Source: Enterocytospora artemiae
Lineage: Eukaryota; Microsporidia
Direction of reading: 5' to 3'
DNA: 64,000 nucleotides
Assembly (NCBI GenBank): GCA_038659295.1
Contig: JASNGC010000003.1
Span: 186,001-250,000, forward strand
The notes below the pieces were generated by a model. The model made no database searches. It had not been told where the DNA came from and saw nothing but the letters and a program-made list of their open reading frames with translations. Shown here piece after piece: positions 1 to 9,799 of this stretch. A program made the translations under genes and the position numbers. The first letter of the stretch is position 1; every line of letters begins with the position of its first letter.

Positions 1-327
1 TTAAAAGAAGACTCAAAAGCCATCAGAGTTGAGTATAGTACCCAAGAAAGTGAGGAAATAGACCTTATAGCTGCAGAGTTAGAGGAACTGCTGGAAAGTC
101 CTGTAGAGGATTTCAATAATGGTGGGCATGACACTATTCCAGCAGACAGTAGTAGCATTGATAGAACTTTCAAAGCCGTTTCTTCCACTGACAACTCAAG
201 AAAAGAAAAATTGCTTGAAAAGATTAAAGAAAAAGAAGAATTATTGAATAAGGCTGCAAATCCGATATTAAGGAGGAGATTCGAACAGCAAAAAAGAGAA
301 TTGGAGGAAGAATTAAGAAAATTATGA
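1..327 (+). CDS. C-terminal end of an unidentified coiled-coil protein (partial)
   Basis: The window opens inside an open reading frame in frame 1 that runs without a stop to TGA at 325-327. The visible 108 residues are the C-terminus only. The segment is highly charged: an acidic stretch (repeated Glu around residues 17-34) followed by Lys/Glu/Leu-rich heptad-like sequence (EKIKEKEELL, RRRFEQQKRELEEELRKL) that should form a coiled coil ending at the stop. No domain is recognised, so no function is proposed. The start lies outside the window. A 63-codon ORF that begins on the ATG overlapping this stop (324-515) looks spurious. Confidence 0.7.
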   Translation, partial: LKEDSKAIRVEYSTQESEEIDLIAAELEELLESPVEDFNNGGHDTIPADSSSIDRTFKAVSSTDNSRKEKLLEKIKEKEELLNKAANPILRRRFEQQKRELEEELRKL

Positions 328-582
328 ACTATAGGATGGATTTCAAAATTATAATCACGTTGTTTTGGTGTGCTTTTACAATAGAATATGAAATAAGGTG
401 GGTAATATATACTATGATAATATTTATAAGTAAAAATTGTTTTTCAAAAACAGGTATTAATGAGTTAAGGACAATGATGTCCTTTTGGAGATTGTGTGTT
501 GATAAAAGTTTATAATCTTACATTACAGGTATTACAATGATCCTCTTTGAACCTATATACAAATAGCCTGGAGCCAAATTTA

Positions 583-3500
583 TTAATTTCTCTTTTCACT
601 CATAACAACAATTTCTCTTTCAAATATCTTGCTTGACAGAATATCCTTTATTTCGATCTTTTCAATTTCATTGCAAATGTTTCTAATATAATCTAAATCA
701 ATTCCCCTGTTTGAATATTGATTAAGTATAAAATCGCCTAGGTCTTTAATATTGGCAAATGGTTCACGATAGAAAGAAATTAAACTGGATTTATATAAAT
801 CTAAAGAAATAAACTCACCAGCATTGTTATTTTCTGAAGCAGTGAGATCACCATTCTCAAGACTATTTTCATCTTTATCAATTTTTAGGAGATTACTCTC
901 AGATTTATTATTTCTAGGTTTTATTGGAGCATCCTTTTCTTTAAGTTTACCGTCGAATTCTTCTATTTCTTCTGAATCGTCACAACCCTCATATAAAAAG
1001 GTTTCCAGAAACTGTCTAATTCTATTTTTAAGAAATCCAATTGACTTGGTACTTTGGACAACAAAAAATATCCAATCATTCCCCAAGTATGATTTTGTGT
1101 ATGCAGAAACAATATATCCTAATGTCTCCTTGGTCCTTAGTTCATTGAAAAATGATTCCGAGCAAATCTGGCCAATTAATTTGGAAATAGCTATTAATTG
1201 CAAGGAATTATCCTTATGAATGCTTGCTGAAGCTTCATATTCCAGAGTATCAGCAAGATTTATTTTATTTAAGTTCTCATAAGCCCTAAATCCCATCATT
1301 ATTGCATTGTTGATTCTATCTTTTGTATAGAAGCATATTTCATTTTGATCAAAATAATACTTAACATCTGAAGGCATGGAAACAGAATGCTTATCAGAAA
1401 TATTCTTAAAAAGTTGCAAAACATCGGAATAAAGTATATTCCCAACAGAAATAATGTCCACAAGACAATTTGACCAAGGCGAATAAGAGACATTGGAAAA
1501 CTCAGCCAATCTGTTTTCAACCGATATAAATTTTGATCTCATAGCCTCATACTGAATACTTTTGAGTTTTTCCAATGTGTGTTCGGTAGTAGTTAATCCA
1601 TGAGTACAGGTGTTTTTTAGTACCTCTAAAAGTCGATCACTAGGGCTTCTTGAAATTCTTGAGTTACATTCGTCAACTAACTCATCCTTAGCTATTTGAA
1701 AAAGGCATTCTGTCAGGCAAGGAGTTGTGCTACTACTATATATGCCATTTATAATAGATTCATACAACTCTTGCGCCTCGTTGATGAACATTTCTATCAT
1801 TTTAACCATTTTATTACTGAATCCTGAGGCATGAACTCGTATTGCACCTGCCACAACCACAACAGAAACACAAAGATGATAATTCTTCAATAACCGATCA
1901 TATTTCTCTGAAAATACATTGTAAACCATCTTCACAAAAATTGAATATTCAATTTCAAAAAATACGTCAGACTTCAAGATAGCATAGACTTCCGAATGAG
2001 GAGTGGAAAATGAATCGGTAAAAAGATAATGTATCGATCCACAATTGAATTTTCTAAACAATGGAAGAATCTTTACATTATTTAGCATAACCACTTCATT
2101 ACAATAGGCATCTTTCAATATGACTGCATTAGAATGACCATTGGCCATAGGTGTCAAACTACAATCAATATTCTCCTTTGCATCATACAATGTGAGTATA
2201 TTTGTCAATATTTTACTGTCAAGAAGTTCATTCTTGTAATTTATCTCCGGATAAGCTCTCTTATTAAAAAAATGATTATTATGATCAATGTATAATATAT
2301 TCTCGTGAACTTTATATTCTACATTGAAATATCTCTCGCTTCTATTAAAGTAAGCTGTCTTGAAATTGTACAACATATCAGTTTCATGACCATAGGCCTT
2401 ATGCCCTTCCATACTCACATCCAGATATATATCACTAGATACAAACACTACAATCCATTCCTTATAATTTTTGAAACAATTAAGTACTGCCGAAATCATT
2501 TCATAATTGTACTCTTCATATGAATAATTGTGGAAAAGAACATATTCTTGCGGGTACCACTGTAAATTGTATGCAACAGAGCTAGACAGATCTACTGGGG
2601 CTTCATTAGGAATAAATTTAAAATTATCCAGGGAGAGATTCTTAATTCTGTTATATTCATCTTCACAGATATTTAAATTATTCAAATGGAATGAGACCAA
2701 TGATAAAATATATGAAATATTACTGTGTACAATGGAGTCAGTATCGGAAGAGTCATATGTCCTATTATGAACAGTACTTTGAGTATCGCTATTGTATCTG
2801 TGGTTAATTTGATTAGTCAGGCTTATTACAATTGTTATCAGCGTAAATTTGCTGTTTTCTGAATATTCCAGGGAAATACCAAATCCTAAGCTCTTCTTTT
2901 TCAAATCTGACAATAATGAGCCTTTTTCATTGCTCAGCAGCATACCTTCTATAAACCCTATCGGATTTTTTTTAAACATTGTGGGAACTGGAGGTGCTGT
3001 GAAGGTTATTCGAAGTTCCGAATTGTCCTCAAGAGATTTCATGTGAATTAATTTTTGATAAAATATAGGATCAAAAATAGATTTAACATTCAATGTACAA
3101 GTGGGAGATGATGAAGCATCTATATCCTCTATACCAACATTTCGTACAATTGATGGAGCGTTAAATTCATCTATACATCCCCTCATCGGTACCTTAGAAT
3201 ATATCTGGCCATATTCCTCCAACTTCTCTATCGAATCACTACCAACAATAACAGCAACCATCTTGTTGGAGGTGTAGGTTTCCTCCCAAAATCTCATTAC
3301 CCTTTCTCGAATGTTATTGTGCCTTAATGTTTCCGTATTACCTATAGTGAATATTGACTCTGGAATTCCTTTATGCATAAACTCCTTTAAAAGCGCCTCA
3401 TATCGGAAGTCCGGTGAATTTAAGGCGTTTAGATACTCTGAGTTGACAGCCTCAATTTCCCTCTCTACAGAGTCCTTATTAAAAATAGGCCGTATAAAAA

Positions 3501-3846
3501 AATTTGCAAAGATGCTGTTAAGCTCTTTTAAATGGTTGGACTCTGCACAACAATAGTAGACCGTCGTCTCTGAAGAGGTATATGCATTGCTGTATCCATT
3601 GTGTGTCGAAACAAACTCATCCAATGTATTTTCTGAAGGATATGCTTCTGTTCCTAAAAAAAGCATATGCTCTAGAAAATGTGCAATTCCTGGGAAGTCT
3701 GCTGGCTCATCATATGAGCCCACCTGCACAGATACTGCACAAGAAGCAGTCTTGAAAATGGAATTACTCACAAGTACTAATCTCATACCATTCGAAAGTG
3801 TTTTGAATTTATAGACATTGCTGTCTATAGAACTCTTTAAAATCAT
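583..3846 (-). CDS. Insulysin-like M16 zinc metalloprotease (IDE/STE23 family)
   Basis: This 1087-residue protein has the inverted zinc motif HxxEH of M16 proteases at residues 56-60 (HFLEH), followed by the family sequence MLFLGTEAYP. The distal zinc ligand is Glu137 in AVNSE, 77 residues after the second His, the same spacing as in insulin-degrading enzyme. Length and the conserved N-terminal half fit the A-type insulysins (yeast Ste23/Axl1), which cleave peptides inside a closed chamber. A low-complexity acidic and Lys/Asn-rich insertion lies near the C-terminus (about residues 965-1020, EGCDDSEEIEEFDGK onward). The ATG is preceded by CCC (cttacccgcatATG). It is divergently oriented to SMC3, with 328 bases between them. 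The peptide substrate cannot be told from sequence; microsporidia usually carry expanded M16 sets. Family call is firm, paralogue call is not. Confidence 0.9.
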   Translation of the reverse strand: MILKSSIDSNVYKFKTLSNGMRLVLVSNSIFKTASCAVSVQVGSYDEPADFPGIAHFLEHMLFLGTEAYPSENTLDEFVSTHNGYSNAYTSSETTVYYCCAESNHLKELNSIFANFFIRPIFNKDSVEREIEAVNSEYLNALNSPDFRYEALLKEFMHKGIPESIFTIGNTETLRHNNIRERVMRFWEETYTSNKMVAVIVGSDSIEKLEEYGQIYSKVPMRGCIDEFNAPSIVRNVGIEDIDASSSPTCTLNVKSIFDPIFYQKLIHMKSLEDNSELRITFTAPPVPTMFKKNPIGFIEGMLLSNEKGSLLSDLKKKSLGFGISLEYSENSKFTLITIVISLTNQINHRYNSDTQSTVHNRTYDSSDTDSIVHSNISYILSLVSFHLNNLNICEDEYNRIKNLSLDNFKFIPNEAPVDLSSSVAYNLQWYPQEYVLFHNYSYEEYNYEMISAVLNCFKNYKEWIVVFVSSDIYLDVSMEGHKAYGHETDMLYNFKTAYFNRSERYFNVEYKVHENILYIDHNNHFFNKRAYPEINYKNELLDSKILTNILTLYDAKENIDCSLTPMANGHSNAVILKDAYCNEVVMLNNVKILPLFRKFNCGSIHYLFTDSFSTPHSEVYAILKSDVFFEIEYSIFVKMVYNVFSEKYDRLLKNYHLCVSVVVVAGAIRVHASGFSNKMVKMIEMFINEAQELYESIINGIYSSSTTPCLTECLFQIAKDELVDECNSRISRSPSDRLLEVLKNTCTHGLTTTEHTLEKLKSIQYEAMRSKFISVENRLAEFSNVSYSPWSNCLVDIISVGNILYSDVLQLFKNISDKHSVSMPSDVKYYFDQNEICFYTKDRINNAIMMGFRAYENLNKINLADTLEYEASASIHKDNSLQLIAISKLIGQICSESFFNELRTKETLGYIVSAYTKSYLGNDWIFFVVQSTKSIGFLKNRIRQFLETFLYEGCDDSEEIEEFDGKLKEKDAPIKPRNNKSESNLLKIDKDENSLENGDLTASENNNAGEFISLDLYKSSLISFYREPFANIKDLGDFILNQYSNRGIDLDYIRNICNEIEKIEIKDILSSKIFEREIVVMSEKRN

Positions 3847-4174
3847 ATGCGGGTAAGAGATTTAAAGTTTTTGAATAGGCAAAGAAATGGTAAATCAGTG
3901 GAATATTATATTAGACAGAAATCATATTTCATAACCCAACTGAAACACATTGATCCTCGAGATCTACAGAATAATATTATCTAATCGTATTTTTACTTCT
4001 CAAGGCTGAACGATTGTGTTTCCAAGTGATTTTTAGGGCACGGTTCCTTCAGCACCTGAGTTCAATAGCCTCATATATACCCTAATCATGATTCTATAGA
4101 GTAATAAGCACAATCCCCATCAATAAAACTTTATCTTTTCTACAGAATATTTTTTCTATTTTTCTCTCCTTCAA
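3847..4174. other. Intergenic region between divergent M16 protease and SMC3 genes
   Basis: A 328-base A+T-rich spacer that must contain both promoters. A CCC-type motif lies next to the protease start, and a pyrimidine-rich run (ttttctatttttctctcctt) lies directly before the SMC3 ATG. No RNA gene, repeat or convincing ORF is seen. Confidence 0.5.
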
Positions 4175-7069
4175 ATGTTCATCAAAAGTATCACATTGGA
4201 AAACTACTACAGTTTCAAAGAAAAGCAAGAAATCAGCTTTTCAGAGAAAAATATCATTGTTGGAAAGAACGGATCTGGAAAATCCAATCTAATCTCCACA
4301 ATATTTTCGATATTTTTAGTGGACAACCACAACAATAATCTATTGACCAACCCCCATTTTAATAAAAACGAGGATAATTCCACGGTTTCTATAGAAATTG
4401 ATAACAGGGAAAGGAGATTTCCATTTCCAGAAACCTTTGTCTTAAAAATGGTTTACAATACGTCACCACAATATTTTCTCGATGATAGACCAATAACAAC
4501 AGAGGAGCTCGCAGGATGGATTGAAAATGCAGGACTCCACAAATATAACTTTATTTTTCAAGGGTTCAAGGCAATCTACGATTCTTTTGGCTTGATTAGT
4601 AAGGTATCTGGAGCAGAAAAGTTTGAGGAAAATAAGCTGTTGGCATTAGAGTATCTGAATGAAAATGGAGTTGATGAGATGCTGGAAAAGCTAGAATATA
4701 AGTCAGCAAAATATAGGGAGTTTAGTAAGAAGCTGGAGAGGTTTAATAAATTGCAGGCTGTTAAAAAACAGGCTGAGTTTGACCTAGCGAGGTATAAAAT
4801 TCAAGAGCTCAATGAACAGATTGGTGAGTTAGATGAAGAGAATACATCCTACGACGTTGAAAGAAAACCAGAGGAAATTATAGAATTGGAAATAACTGAG
4901 CACAGGGAAAATATCCATAAGAAGGTCAAGGAAATTGAAAATATAGAAAAATTCTTAAGAAGCGTTGATAAGTCGGTTATAAGTAGTTTAACAGCCGTTC
5001 ATAGATCTTCAGAGAACAAAAGTAATGTGGAGCAGGGTGATTTAAAAAGAAATCAGCTGATCAATGTATACGACAAAAAGATAGAATCCATTGAAGCACT
5101 CAGAAAGGAGAAAGAGCTGGAGGTCGATCAACTTATAAAGGACATTGATCAAACAAGTATTGAGTTGAAGGCATTGAAGTATTTTGAGATAAATGGCAAA
5201 GGTGTTGAGGAGGTTGAGAAGTTAGAAAAACTAAAGCATCAGAAAAAGTTGGAAATTGCCAATTTCAAAATAGCCTCCAAGAATCTTGATAAACTAATTT
5301 CAGAAAGAAAATCGCTTTGGATTCGTGAAAAGATAATTAGTGAAAAACTACAGGAACTGAAAAATAGTGAGAAGAGGATTAACGAGAAGATGCTGTATTT
5401 AGGCCGGCAGGATTTTAATATTTATGAAAGTATAAAGGATAAAGAAGGTGTGATTGGGACGGTGTTTTCAGTCTTTGATATTCCGGAGGAGATAGTTTGT
5501 GCATTTGAAGCTGTGTGTAAGGCATCGCTGTTCTACATTATTGTAGAAAATGAGGAGGTGTCTCTGAAGTGTATTAAAAATTCAAAGGGAATTGCTACAT
5601 ATATTCCACTAAATAAAATTAGGCCCAATCGATCAGAAAATTTAAACAACCTGGGTCTTTCGAAACTGTCAGACAGTATACCTACAGAAAAGTACAGAAA
5701 AGTATTGGATTTTGTTTGCCGGAATTTCTATATTTGTGATGGCTTGGAGAAGGCAATGTCTTTTTCTAAAAAATACAAGATCAATGTTGTCACATTGTCA
5801 GGAGAAATGGTATCGTACAATGGAATTGTAACTGGTGGGTACGAACAGTCCAACTCAATTTTAAGGGAAATAAAAGTGATTAAAAGGGAAATTAAAATGG
5901 AATCGGAGAAACTAGACAGTATTAGAAATGAAATACTAGAAACCTCAAGAGCCATTGATTTGTATAGCTTGGAGGATGAAGATGATGAAAAGGCCAGTCT
6001 TATTAGTTTAAAGGCAATATATTCTTATTTAGAAATGAAGATAGAGTTTATGAAGAATAAAAAGATCAGTGTGAGAGAGATAGCCAATGTGGAGAGGGAT
6101 TTATCGAGGCTTCAAAATAGCCTTCAGCAGGCCTCAATAGAGTTAAATGAAGTGAGGTTGCTACTTTCAGAAAAAATATCGAAAAAGGAAAAGATTGATC
6201 AGATTATTGGTTTTATTAAAGAGAAGAATATGAAGGAAAATGAGATTAAGGAACTAGAAAAGATGGTTAAAGCACTTGAAGAAAATTTATTGGTTGAGGA
6301 AAAGAGAATTGATTTTGATGACACCCACAAGCAATTTTTAATTGAAAGTAGGTTATCTATAATGAAGCAGTATGGTATTTCTAGTTTCGATGATATTTGT
6401 GCCGTAAAAGATTCTAGACCGGCTTGTCTGTCCAGACTCAAGAAGACTATTGTAGAGTTGAAGGAATATTCAATGTTTGATTCGGAAAATAAGGCTCTTA
6501 GCTTTAGGGGCTGGGATAAGATGTTGGATATTGAAAATGTCAAAAGGGAATTGAAGAGAATGAGAGATGACAAGAATCAGCTCATCAATTTTATTGAGGA
6601 TCTGGAAATGAAGAAATCAGAAACTATTGGCTCGACATTTGACCTAGTATCTTCAAATTACTCACACTTTTATAGGAGTATTACAGGAAATGATAGTTCC
6701 TTGATACTGGATATGGAACATTTTAAGGTAGATCTAACCATTAATGGCGTGTTGACGGACATAGGTATATTAAGTGGAGGACAGAAGACCGTTGTGTCTA
6801 TATGTCTAATATTTGCCATTCAGAAGGCTGATCCATCACCATTCTATGTCTTCGACGAAATTGATGCCAGCCTAGATCCTCACTACTGCTCCAAGATCTA
6901 TAATCTGATTAGAGAAAGTGAAGCTCAATTTTTCATTACAAGTTTCAAGGAAGAGTCTCTTGAATGTGGAGACAAATTTTTTGGAGTTGTTTCACAAAAC
7001 CAGTCATCTTTTGTCGGGGAAATTAGCAAAGACTTAGCACTACAAACACTTAAAAGTACAGTAGAATAA
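4175..7069 (+). CDS. SMC3: Cohesin ATPase subunit SMC3
   Basis: Structural-maintenance-of-chromosomes ATPase of the cohesin ring, which holds sister chromatids together with SMC1. The 964 residues show the full SMC layout: N-terminal Walker A GKNGSGKS (residues 30-37), two long coiled coils flanking a hinge (about residues 420-560, with YIPLNKIRP and VTGGY), the signature LSGGQK starting at 866, and Walker B FYVFDEIDASLD with Asp894-Glu895. SMC3-specific cues are the NFIFQG segment after the first ATPase half and IFAIQKADPSPFYVFDEID. It is shorter than typical SMC3 (about 1200 residues), mainly in the coiled coils. SMC1, SCC1 and SCC3 are not in this window. The ATG lacks a strict CCC triplet but follows a CTCC-rich tract. 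Confidence 0.93.
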   Translation: MFIKSITLENYYSFKEKQEISFSEKNIIVGKNGSGKSNLISTIFSIFLVDNHNNNLLTNPHFNKNEDNSTVSIEIDNRERRFPFPETFVLKMVYNTSPQYFLDDRPITTEELAGWIENAGLHKYNFIFQGFKAIYDSFGLISKVSGAEKFEENKLLALEYLNENGVDEMLEKLEYKSAKYREFSKKLERFNKLQAVKKQAEFDLARYKIQELNEQIGELDEENTSYDVERKPEEIIELEITEHRENIHKKVKEIENIEKFLRSVDKSVISSLTAVHRSSENKSNVEQGDLKRNQLINVYDKKIESIEALRKEKELEVDQLIKDIDQTSIELKALKYFEINGKGVEEVEKLEKLKHQKKLEIANFKIASKNLDKLISERKSLWIREKIISEKLQELKNSEKRINEKMLYLGRQDFNIYESIKDKEGVIGTVFSVFDIPEEIVCAFEAVCKASLFYIIVENEEVSLKCIKNSKGIATYIPLNKIRPNRSENLNNLGLSKLSDSIPTEKYRKVLDFVCRNFYICDGLEKAMSFSKKYKINVVTLSGEMVSYNGIVTGGYEQSNSILREIKVIKREIKMESEKLDSIRNEILETSRAIDLYSLEDEDDEKASLISLKAIYSYLEMKIEFMKNKKISVREIANVERDLSRLQNSLQQASIELNEVRLLLSEKISKKEKIDQIIGFIKEKNMKENEIKELEKMVKALEENLLVEEKRIDFDDTHKQFLIESRLSIMKQYGISSFDDICAVKDSRPACLSRLKKTIVELKEYSMFDSENKALSFRGWDKMLDIENVKRELKRMRDDKNQLINFIEDLEMKKSETIGSTFDLVSSNYSHFYRSITGNDSSLILDMEHFKVDLTINGVLTDIGILSGGQKTVVSICLIFAIQKADPSPFYVFDEIDASLDPHYCSKIYNLIRESEAQFFITSFKEESLECGDKFFGVVSQNQSSFVGEISKDLALQTLKSTVE

Positions 7070-7375
7070 TTATAAAGGTATTTGATTTATTTCTGTTGGT
7101 TTTTAACAGTTTGGTGTTTCTTAGGTTAATATTATCGATTTGAAATACTTTTGGTAAAGGACTGGCTGATAAATAGTAGAAAACAACATCTATTTATCGA
7201 AAATCGTGGGCTGGAATGTGTGCCTAAAGTACGCTGGAGTTATTAGTATTAACAAATTAATTAGCATTTTAAATCTTTAGGAATTAATTTTAGTTAGAAC
7301 ATTTACTTATAGAAATATATAAAGATCTAATCAACTTATAAATAAAGCATTCCAAGTGATGTCTTATACTATTCA
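7070..7375. other. Intergenic region, SMC3 to transposase-like gene
   Basis: About 306 A+T-rich bases between two convergent 3' ends. No RNA gene, ORF or repeat is seen. Confidence 0.4.
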
Positions 7376-7906
7376 CTATAGATTTGTTAATATTCTTAGC
7401 ATAAGCTCAAAAAGTTTGTAATCTGGTAGAAATCCCCTGACATCATCAAAAGTTGCAGGATGCGACAGGAACACCTTCATAATCTCATCTTCATGTGTAT
7501 AATTACTGCTCATGTGCTCATAAATTGCCTCATAGAAAAGTTCCTTTTTCGATTCGATTTCTTCGTATATTAGGACAGAGGTCCCTATTCTAATCTGTAC
7601 AATCTGAATTATATCCTCATGACTGACCCCTTCCCCAAAAAGTCTTAGATGATTCAATAGATCAACAATGGAAACACGAAATTTACTGGACCAAGTTCCA
7701 TGACGCACTGATTTGTGCCTTTTGCATGCCGTGCATGCCCATAGGTATCCATCACTACGACTGGAATCACTGTAAATTCTTAGTTCTACATTGCAATACT
7801 GGCAATAAAGATTTGATGGCATACAGTCGAATCTTTGCATTTCCCCAAAAATAAGCAGCATATTTGGATTTTTGTTAAATTTGAGTTCATCATATAAATC
7901 CTTCAT
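7376..7906 (-). CDS. ISXO2/Merlin-type transposase N-terminal zinc-ribbon protein, catalytic domain absent
   Basis: A 176-residue protein starting at the ATG at 7906, preceded by CCC (atacccagaaATG). A zinc ribbon is formed by CQYC and, about 25 residues later, CTAC in the context SDGYLWACTACKRHKSVRHGTW. This Cys/Trp pattern followed by Ser-Arg and a helical segment is typical of the N-terminal DNA-binding region of ISXO2-like (IS1595/Merlin) transposases, which are widespread in microsporidian genomes. The DDE/DDN catalytic core that should follow is missing: after about residue 110 the protein continues into an unrelated-looking helical tail and stops. It is either a truncated element remnant or a host-retained DNA-binding protein. 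The clean ORF and start signal argue against random decay. Terminal inverted repeats were not found by eye. Confidence 0.6.
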   Translation of the reverse strand: MKDLYDELKFNKNPNMLLIFGEMQRFDCMPSNLYCQYCNVELRIYSDSSRSDGYLWACTACKRHKSVRHGTWSSKFRVSIVDLLNHLRLFGEGVSHEDIIQIVQIRIGTSVLIYEEIESKKELFYEAIYEHMSSNYTHEDEIMKVFLSHPATFDDVRGFLPDYKLFELMLRILTNL

Positions 7907-8231
7907 TTCTGGGTATTTTATGAAAAAAACCAAACTTTATTTTCTCTACACAAAATACGTTAAATGACAGTTATTTTGGTAAAAATCCAAGACATGGGGA
8001 AAAAACAGGTACTAAAACCCTTAATACAGCTTATTACCTAAGTTTTGGATTGTAAGGCACTCATCTCAAGAAATGAAATGTACAATAAAGCATTTATTGA
8101 AAAATTGTAGGAATCTTTTAAAAATACAAATGACAATATGTGTTTAAACCACCAATAGCCTCTCGTGATCCCATTGATCTTATGGCATAGCAGATCGTTG
8201 GTCTATTTAACTTCAATTAATTTATTTACCC
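7907..8231. other. Intergenic region upstream of two divergent genes
   Basis: A 325-base A+T-rich spacer between the transposase-like gene and the endonuclease III gene. CCC motifs abut both start codons (7917-7919 on the minus strand; tttacccATG for the plus-strand gene). No other feature is supported. Confidence 0.4.
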
Positions 8232-8972
8232 ATGGACTTATACTTCACCATAAAACAACAGCGCAAAGGCATTTCTGCTCCGGTTGATACGATGGGATGT
8301 GCAGCATTTAAAGATGATCCAAAAAAAGTCTGTTTAAACGATCGATTTCAATCAAGCTATGATCCGAATGATCTCATCAGATTTCGAATTCTGGTATCGC
8401 TCCTACTTTCGTCCCAGACAAAAGACGAGGTGACATTTACTGCGGTTAATAATTTGGAAAAGCTTCTTAATCCCCTTTCGCCCCAAAATGTTTTATCAGC
8501 AGAAGAATCTGATATACACGAATGTATTAAAAAAGTTGGCTATCATAACAAGAAGCTGGTGTATTTAATAGAGATAAGTAAAAGAGTGGTGGATTTCGGA
8601 AACTTATCATCGAAAGAAGGTCGACTGGAAGCCAATGGTTATTCCATGGCCCTTCCTTCAAGTCTTGAAGAATGTTTGAAGTTGCCTGGAATAGGTAAAA
8701 AAATGGCTTTTTTGTACTTACAACACGGATTTGGTTATTCTCTGGGAATTGGTGTTGACACTCATGTTCACCGAATAGCCAACAAAATAGGTTTGGCTGA
8801 TTCAAAAACGCCTGAGCAAACAAGAATTCAACTGGAAATGAAATTTGATCAAAGGGAATGGGAAAGTATAAATACTGTGTTAGTAGGGTTTGGACAAACA
8901 ATCTGCACAAAATCACACCCCAAGTGTAATCAGTGCATATTGGGAAAATCCTGCCCAAGCTATGAGTTTTAA
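8232..8972 (+). CDS. NTH1: Endonuclease III homologue (NTH1), bifunctional DNA glycosylase/AP lyase
   Basis: Base-excision repair enzyme that removes oxidised pyrimidines and nicks the abasic site. The helix-hairpin-helix is LPGIGKKMA (residues 151-159) with the catalytic Lys at 157, followed by the catalytic Asp in GVDTHVHR (Asp176). The C-terminal 4Fe-4S loop is complete: Cys225, Cys232, Cys235 and Cys241 in the exact C-x6-C-x2-C-x5-C spacing. Length (246) is close to bacterial Nth and shorter than yeast or human forms, which carry N-terminal targeting extensions. The start ATG follows directly on CCC (tttacccATG). All catalytic residues are present, so it should be active. Its Fe-S cluster implies dependence on cytosolic Fe-S assembly, which microsporidia keep via mitosomes. 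Confidence 0.95.
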   Translation: MDLYFTIKQQRKGISAPVDTMGCAAFKDDPKKVCLNDRFQSSYDPNDLIRFRILVSLLLSSQTKDEVTFTAVNNLEKLLNPLSPQNVLSAEESDIHECIKKVGYHNKKLVYLIEISKRVVDFGNLSSKEGRLEANGYSMALPSSLEECLKLPGIGKKMAFLYLQHGFGYSLGIGVDTHVHRIANKIGLADSKTPEQTRIQLEMKFDQREWESINTVLVGFGQTICTKSHPKCNQCILGKSCPSYEF

Positions 8973-9241
8973 TTGAGAATTTTAGGATTAATGGCTCGTG
9001 TCGTGTGCCCTTATTTTAATCATGTCACGTATTGATTTTTAAAACAATAAAAGCCAGATAAAAACGAAGACCACATCAATATAAGAAGTAGAGCAAGCTG
9101 CGGAGTATAATTTTAATCCTACGAAAGCAAAAATAAAGATTTTTGCAATACTTATTTCGTAGTGTTTCTCAATCTTTTCAACAATAAACTTTTATATATT
9201 GTTCCTATAAATAAAATTTTCAAGCTGTATCAGCCCAGTCC

Positions 9242-9742
9242 ATGGATAAGTGGTATGAGCCAGGAGAAGATAGTTACACAATGGTGGATTTAATCAAGGA
9301 GGAGGCCATTAATGACTCATTGGTCATAGATTTGGGATGTTCAACAGGTATAATCACCAATGCAATAAGCTCGACCAATATTGTGCTTTCACTAGATTTG
9401 AATACAATTGCACTTCAGCAGCTGCAAGCAAAAAATACAATAAGAACTAATCTTCTAAAGGGAATTAACCAATCAAAAATCGATGTAGTTATTTTTAATC
9501 CTCCATATGTTCCTGACTTCGACTGTTCAATTCTTGGAGGTGGAGAATATGGAAGAGTGGTTATTGATAAATTCATTGAGGAGGTTTCTGTCAGAACCAT
9601 ATACTTATTGATTATAGAAGCGAACAAGCCGATTGAAGTGGCAGAGAAACTTTCTTCTGTGGGATATGATGTTGAACTTAAAAAAGTAAGAAAAATTGTG
9701 GGTGAAATAATAATCATATTCAAGTGTGTTAGAAACTATTAG
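9242..9742 (+). CDS. MTQ2: eRF1 glutamine methyltransferase catalytic subunit (MTQ2/HEMK2 type)
   Basis: Class I SAM-dependent methyltransferase of 166 residues. Motif I is VIDLGCSTGI (28-37), and the substrate-amide motif NPPYVP is at 86-91, diagnostic of HemK/N6-type enzymes. The opening YEPGEDSYTMVDLI is characteristic of MTQ2/HEMK2, which with Trm112 methylates the GGQ glutamine of translation release factor eRF1. It is compact compared with yeast Mtq2 (221 residues), with short loops. The ATG is preceded by CCC (cagcccagtccATG). It is tandem with the NTH1 gene, separated by 269 bases without a visible feature. Confidence 0.9.
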   Translation: MDKWYEPGEDSYTMVDLIKEEAINDSLVIDLGCSTGIITNAISSTNIVLSLDLNTIALQQLQAKNTIRTNLLKGINQSKIDVVIFNPPYVPDFDCSILGGGEYGRVVIDKFIEEVSVRTIYLLIIEANKPIEVAEKLSSVGYDVELKKVRKIVGEIIIIFKCVRNY

Positions 9743-9799
9743 TGCATCTTGATAGTTAATAAAAGGTAATCCCAACAGAAGACACACTTATAAGTGATT

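Noticed and set aside
324..515. 63-codon plus-strand ORF starting on the ATG overlapping the first gene's stop
   Set aside because: Hydrophobic random-looking translation, no CCC motif, no family; likely chance in A+T-rich intergenic sequence.
824..1219. 131-codon plus-strand ORF inside the M16 protease gene
   Set aside because: Antisense shadow of a well-supported coding sequence; low-complexity Ser/Leu/Phe translation.
8527..8958. 143-codon minus-strand ORF opposite endonuclease III
   Set aside because: Antisense shadow; the plus strand carries all catalytic and Fe-S residues of NTH1.
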